In this document: positions 5,506 through 8,435 of the stretch, piece after piece
Numbering within the stretch: position 1 is the first letter of the stretch
How the letters are laid out: the number at the start of each line of letters is the position of its first letter
Origin: Planctomycetota bacterium
GTDB lineage: Bacteria; Planctomycetota; SBBH01; JAHFOU01
Direction: 5' to 3'
DNA length: 8,435 bases
NCBI GenBank assembly: GCA_023261525.1
Contig: JAHFOU010000089.1
Span: 1 to 8,435 of the forward strand
Translations under genes and position numbers: made by a program
Notes under the pieces: model-generated
What the model was told of the DNA's origin: nothing
Database searches by the model: none
Seen by the model: only the letters and a program-made list of their open reading frames with translations

Positions 5506-6453
5506 ATGATCCTCGCCAGCCGCGCCAGCACCCTGGCCCTCGTCCAGACCGAGTCCGTTGCCGCGGACCTCAGGCGCATCCACCCAGGATTGGACGTGCG
5601 TGTGGAGACGATCCGCACCCGCGGGGACGCCGAGACCGCGGCTCCGCTCTGGGCCGTGGGCGGCCAGGGGCTCTTCACCCGGGAGCTGGAGGAGGCCCTG
5701 AGGGCGGGAAAGGCCGACGCCGCCGTCCACTCCCTCAAAGACATGCCCACCGCCCTGCCGGAGGAGTTCGATCTGCTCATCCCCCGTCGGGCCGATCCCC
5801 GCGACGCCCTGGTCACGCGGGATGGTGCGACGCTGGAAACCTTGCCCAAGGGAGCCGCCGTGGGCACCTCCAGCCTGCGCCGCATCGCCCTCGTCGTCAC
5901 CAGCCGGCCCGACCTGGCCCCCCGGAACCTGCGCGGCAACGTGGACACCCGCCTGGGCAAGGTCGCCTCGGGCGAACTGCCCGCCGCCCTCCTGGCCGCC
6001 GCCGGCCTCGAGCGCCTGGGCCGTCTCCCCGAAGGCGTCCGGGCCCTCCCCCTGCCGGCGGACCGTTTCGTCCCCGCCCCGGGCCAGGGGGCCCTGGGCC
6101 TGGAGTTCCGCAAGGGGGATGAGGTGACCCGGAGGCTGCTGGAACCCCTGAGGGACGCGGCAGCGGAGACGACCACGGCGGCCGAGCGCGCCCTGATGCG
6201 CCGCCTCCAGGCCGGTTGCCATGTCCCCCTCGGGGCCCATGCGGTCCTGGAGGGGACCTCCCTCACCCTCCACGCCTTCCTGTCCTACCCGGACGGCCGC
6301 AAGGTCCTGCGCCTGTCCGAGACCGGGCCGGCCTCAGCCCCCCAGGCCCTGGCCGAGACCCTGGCCGTCCGCCTTCTCGATGCGGGCGCCCAGCCCATCC
6401 TGGATTTCGCCCGGGCCGCGGTGGAGAAGGCCATGGCCAAGGAGCGCACGTGA
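5506..6453 (+). CDS. hemC: Hydroxymethylbilane synthase (porphobilinogen deaminase)
   Basis: A 315-residue enzyme that condenses four porphobilinogen molecules into hydroxymethylbilane, in the cytosolic tetrapyrrole (heme) pathway. Seen: ASRASTLALVQ (4-14), GGQGLFTRELE (52-62), AVHSLKDMP (73-81) with catalytic D79, GTSSLRR, LRGNVDTRL, and AGCHVPLG with C238, the residue that binds the dipyrromethane cofactor. Length is normal. In the GGKGLFvKEle motif the two lysines of the E. coli enzyme (K55 and K59) are replaced by Gln and Arg here. ATG 5506 is the only sensible start: no ATG, GTG or TTG occurs in frame back to the stop at 5464. It has no SD, unlike its neighbours, and a -10-like TACAAT lies just upstream, so a leaderless mRNA is likely. 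The stop overlaps the manA GTG by 4 nt. No other hem gene is in the window. Confidence 0.95.
   Translation: MILASRASTLALVQTESVAADLRRIHPGLDVRVETIRTRGDAETAAPLWAVGGQGLFTRELEEALRAGKADAAVHSLKDMPTALPEEFDLLIPRRADPRDALVTRDGATLETLPKGAAVGTSSLRRIALVVTSRPDLAPRNLRGNVDTRLGKVASGELPAALLAAAGLERLGRLPEGVRALPLPADRFVPAPGQGALGLEFRKGDEVTRRLLEPLRDAAAETTTAAERALMRRLQAGCHVPLGAHAVLEGTSLTLHAFLSYPDGRKVLRLSETGPASAPQALAETLAVRLLDAGAQPILDFARAAVEKAMAKERT
6439..6444 (+). promoter_or_regulatory. Ribosome binding site deciding the manA GTG start
   Basis: AAGGAG with a 5-nt spacer before GTG 6450, inside the hemC 3' end. It supports the GTGA overlap start over longer in-frame extensions into hemC. Confidence 0.65.
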
Positions 6454-7262
6454 TCTCCGCCCCCCTGCGCTTCGCGCCCATCCTCAAGGACAGGCCCTGG
6501 GGCCAGGAGATCTGGTGGGTCGCCGACCGCCCCCAGGACGCCAGCCAGGTTTCGGAAGGCCCCTTCGCCGGGTCCACCCTCCACGACCTCATGGCGACCG
6601 AGGCGGAGTCCCTCCTCGGTCCCCAAGCCCGTCGCGGCACCCGATTCCCCCTCCTCATCAAGACCCTGAAAGCCAAGGACTGGCTCTCCATCCAGGCCCA
6701 TCCCGCCGACGGCCCCGAGGCCAAGACCGAGGCCTGGTACGTCCTCGACGCTTCTCCCGCCGCCGAGGTCCTCCTGGGCGCGGACGGCCCCGTGGATCCT
6801 GCCCGCCTGCCGGCCGGGATGCGCCGGCATCCCCTGCGCCGTGGCGATGCGGCCCTGGTGCCCGCGGGAACCCCCCACGCGGTGGGGCCCGGCCTGACCC
6901 TGGCCGAGGTCCAGCAGAACGCCGACACCACCTACCGCCTCCACGACTGGGGACGCACGGACCGCACCCTCCAGATCCGGGAGGCCCTGGCGGCCATCGC
7001 CAAGGCCGCGAATCCCCCCGCTCCCCGCCCCCTCGCGGAGGCCGGCATTTCCTGCCCGTCCTTTCGCCTCTCCCTACGCGGACTGCCCTGGAAGGCTCCG
7101 GGTGGGCGCTGTGTCCTGATCGGCGCGGCCGAGGGCAGTTTCCAGATCTCCTGGGCCGGCGGGCGGACCGCCCCGCTGTCCGAGGGCTGGTGGCTCCTGC
7201 CGGCCTCCCTGGGCCCGTACGTCCTGGAAGGCGAAGGCTCGGTCCTGGAGGCCTCCGTATGA
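6450..7262 (+). CDS. manA: Mannose-6-phosphate isomerase, class I
   Basis: A 270-residue cupin metalloenzyme interconverting mannose 6-phosphate and fructose 6-phosphate, linking glycolysis to GDP-mannose and polysaccharide precursors. Seen: PWGQEIWW (16-23), LIKTLKAKDWLSIQAHP (69-85), KTEAWYVLDA (92-101), PAGTPHAVGPGL (138-149) and AEVQQNADTTYRLHDWGR (152-169). Zinc ligands of the family are present: Q82, H84, E94 and H143. It is short for the class (Bacillus type about 315, E. coli about 390); only 8 residues separate the HP and TE motifs, where a longer loop is usual. The C-terminal cupin half (about 195-270) is weakly conserved by eye. GTG start by GTGA overlap with hemC; its stop overlaps rluB as ATGA. 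Its role in exopolysaccharide or glycan supply is inference. Confidence 0.88.
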   Translation: MISAPLRFAPILKDRPWGQEIWWVADRPQDASQVSEGPFAGSTLHDLMATEAESLLGPQARRGTRFPLLIKTLKAKDWLSIQAHPADGPEAKTEAWYVLDASPAAEVLLGADGPVDPARLPAGMRRHPLRRGDAALVPAGTPHAVGPGLTLAEVQQNADTTYRLHDWGRTDRTLQIREALAAIAKAANPPAPRPLAEAGISCPSFRLSLRGLPWKAPGGRCVLIGAAEGSFQISWAGGRTAPLSEGWWLLPASLGPYVLEGEGSVLEASV

Positions 7263-8077
7263 AGCGCATCGACCATTCCCACCTGGCCCCTCCCCATCCC
7301 CGCAGCAAGCTCCAGCCCGTGGAGACCTCGGACTCCCCCTTCGCCGAGCGCCTGCACAAGCTCCTGGCCCACGCCGGCATCGCCTCCCGCCGCGCCTGCG
7401 AGCGCCTGATCCTGGAAGGCCGGGTCAAGGTGGACGGTCGGACCGTTAAGGAGCTGGGACTGAGGGTGGATCCCCGACGCCAGAAGATCCTCTTCGACGA
7501 CGAACCGGTGCGTTTCGAGCGCCGGGTGGCCTTCGCCCTGTACAAGCCCAAGGGCATCCTCTGCACCAACGCGGACGAGCTGGGACGCATGAAGGTCAAG
7601 GACCTGATGCCCGTCGTCTCCCTGAGGGTCTATCCGGTCGGGCGCCTGGACAAGGAGAGCGAGGGGCTCATCCTGGTGACCAACGACGGGGCCCTGGCCC
7701 TGCGCGTCACGCATCCGCGCTATGGCGTCACCAAGATCTACGAGGCCTGGGTGAAGGGCCTGGTCACCGAGGATGAGGTCAAGAAGATGCGCAAGGGCGT
7801 CCACCTCTCGGAGGGCCTGGCGGTCCTGGAGGCGGTGCAGGTGATCTCCCGCCACCCCGAGCAGAGTCGCGTGCGGATGGTGCTGAAGGAGGGCCGCCGC
7901 CGCGAGATCCGCCGCATCCTGGCCAAGGTCGGTCATCCTGTACGTCGTTTGGTCCGCACGGCCATCGGCCCGGTGCGCCTGGGGGACCTGGGTCCCGGCC
8001 GCTACCGGGAGCTGACCCGCGAGGAGATCGCGGAATTGACGGGAAAGGGACGGGGGGCTGAGGAGGCACAGGAATGA
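7259..8077 (+). CDS. rluB: RluB-type ribosomal large-subunit pseudouridine synthase
   Basis: A 272-residue RsuA/RluB-family enzyme that isomerises uridine to pseudouridine in 23S rRNA (position 2605 for E. coli RluB). Seen: S4 RNA-binding domain at about 30-75 (RLHKLLAHAGIASRRACE), YKPKG (95-99), the catalytic motif VGRLDKESEGL with D131, VTNDGALALRVTHPRY (140-155), KIYEAWVKG (159-167) and the C-terminal EGRRREIRRIL (211-221). The HPRY-x-KIYEAWV segment favours RluB over RluF, but the exact target is inferred. A polar, His/Pro-rich extension of about 28 residues precedes the S4 domain. ATG 7259 has TGGAGG spaced 7 nt and overlaps the manA stop as ATGA; the stop overlaps pyrK as ATGA. Confidence 0.9.
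   Translation: MKRIDHSHLAPPHPRSKLQPVETSDSPFAERLHKLLAHAGIASRRACERLILEGRVKVDGRTVKELGLRVDPRRQKILFDDEPVRFERRVAFALYKPKGILCTNADELGRMKVKDLMPVVSLRVYPVGRLDKESEGLILVTNDGALALRVTHPRYGVTKIYEAWVKGLVTEDEVKKMRKGVHLSEGLAVLEAVQVISRHPEQSRVRMVLKEGRRREIRRILAKVGHPVRRLVRTAIGPVRLGDLGPGRYRELTREEIAELTGKGRGAEEAQE
8061..8066 (+). promoter_or_regulatory. Ribosome binding site of pyrK
   Basis: AGGAGG with a 7-nt spacer before ATG 8074, the strongest SD in the window. It lies inside the last codons of rluB and fixes the pyrK start. Confidence 0.7.
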
Positions 8078-8435
8078 GCGCGCCTCTTCCCTCCCGGATC
8101 TTTTCCGTCAGCGCCCCCGTCCTCTTCCACCGCAAGGTCGGCCCCGGGCTCTGGCAACTGGGCATCCGCTCCAAAGAGATCGCCCGCGCCGTCAGGCCCG
8201 GGCAGTTCGTCAACCTGGTCCCTGGCCGGGGCTGGGATCCCCTCCTGCCCCGCCCGTTCAGCATCTTCCGGGTGGAGAAGGACGTGGTGGAATTCCTCAT
8301 CCAGGTCGTCGGCAAGGGGACAGCCGCCCTCTCCCGGATCGAGGCCGGGGAGAGCCTGGCCTGCTTCGGCCCCCTGGGCCGGGGATGGGACATCCCCCGC
8401 TCCCGTGGGATCCGGCATCTGATGGTGGCCGGGGG
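8074..8435 (+). CDS. pyrK: Dihydroorotate dehydrogenase electron transfer subunit (partial, cut by right edge)
   Basis: The first 120 residues of an FAD/[2Fe-2S] ferredoxin-reductase-type subunit that passes electrons from dihydroorotate oxidation (PyrD type 1B) to NAD, in pyrimidine synthesis. Seen: PGQFVNL (42-48), the FAD-binding motif LLPRPFSI (57-64), the VVGKGTAALSRI segment (78-89) and FGPLGRGW (98-105), followed by the start of a Rossmann-type strand, MVAG. This order and the GPLGxGw motif match PyrK; related reductase subunits (for example hydrogenase gamma subunits) are the alternative, because the cysteine cluster that would confirm PyrK lies beyond the edge. A pyrD gene would be expected just downstream. 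The start overlaps the rluB stop (ATGA) and has a strong SD. Confidence 0.82.
   Translation, partial: MSAPLPSRIFSVSAPVLFHRKVGPGLWQLGIRSKEIARAVRPGQFVNLVPGRGWDPLLPRPFSIFRVEKDVVEFLIQVVGKGTAALSRIEAGESLACFGPLGRGWDIPRSRGIRHLMVAG

Noticed and set aside
4356..6122. 588-codon plus-strand open frame across rlmI and hemC
   Set aside because: It crosses two real genes in wrong frames and has no motif. It exists because stop codons are rare at this base composition.
6216..6449. Longer N-terminal extension of ManA into hemC
   Set aside because: The extension is Pro/Gly/Arg-rich shadow of hemC, and GTG 6450 has a good SD and begins where family homology begins.

Overview
This is a bacterial chromosomal segment with very high G+C (about 70% by eye) and G/C-ending codons. 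Genes are tightly packed, mostly overlapping by 4 nt. The gene set (a GspK-like pseudopilin, an acyl-CoA carboxylase with separate biotin carboxylase and carrier subunits, RlmI, a PabA-type amidotransferase, HemC, ManA, RluB, PyrK) is Gram-negative-like housekeeping. A high-GC Acidobacteriota-type genome such as Holophaga/Geothrix would fit, but that assignment is an inference from gene content and GC only. No rRNA, tRNA, CRISPR array, insertion sequence or phage gene is visible.

Layout. (1) The left 1.7 kb is one long minus-strand gene that runs off the left edge: a GspK/PilX-like minor pseudopilin with a type IV pilin-like N-terminus and an inserted calcium-binding motif. (2) A divergent spacer (1706-1794) is AT-rich for this window and holds four copies of TGACA/TGTCA. 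(3) Rightward from it lie the biotin carboxylase (accC-like, GTG start) and a biotin carboxyl carrier protein, overlapping by ATGA. (4) The carrier gene ends 14 nt inside the end of a convergent minus-strand pair: rlmI-like 23S rRNA methyltransferase, then pabA/trpG-type glutamine amidotransferase, overlapping by GTGA. (5) A second divergent spacer of only 25-34 bp (5472/5481-5505) separates rlmI from hemC. (6) From hemC rightward, hemC, manA, rluB and pyrK are each joined by a 4-nt stop/start overlap. pyrK is cut by the right edge.

The genes fall into three expression units: the pseudopilin; the carboxylase pair (ATP-dependent carboxylation of biotin on its carrier, with the carboxyltransferase encoded elsewhere); and two housekeeping strings, rlmI-pabA and hemC-manA-rluB-pyrK. 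These strings mix RNA modification, folate/tryptophan, tetrapyrrole, mannose-phosphate and pyrimidine functions. Every gene is confidently assignable to a known family, so I see no wholly new system. The points worth a second look are the oversized pseudopilin, the repeat-rich divergent promoter, the apparently leaderless hemC, and the substituted ATP-site residues in the biotin carboxylase.
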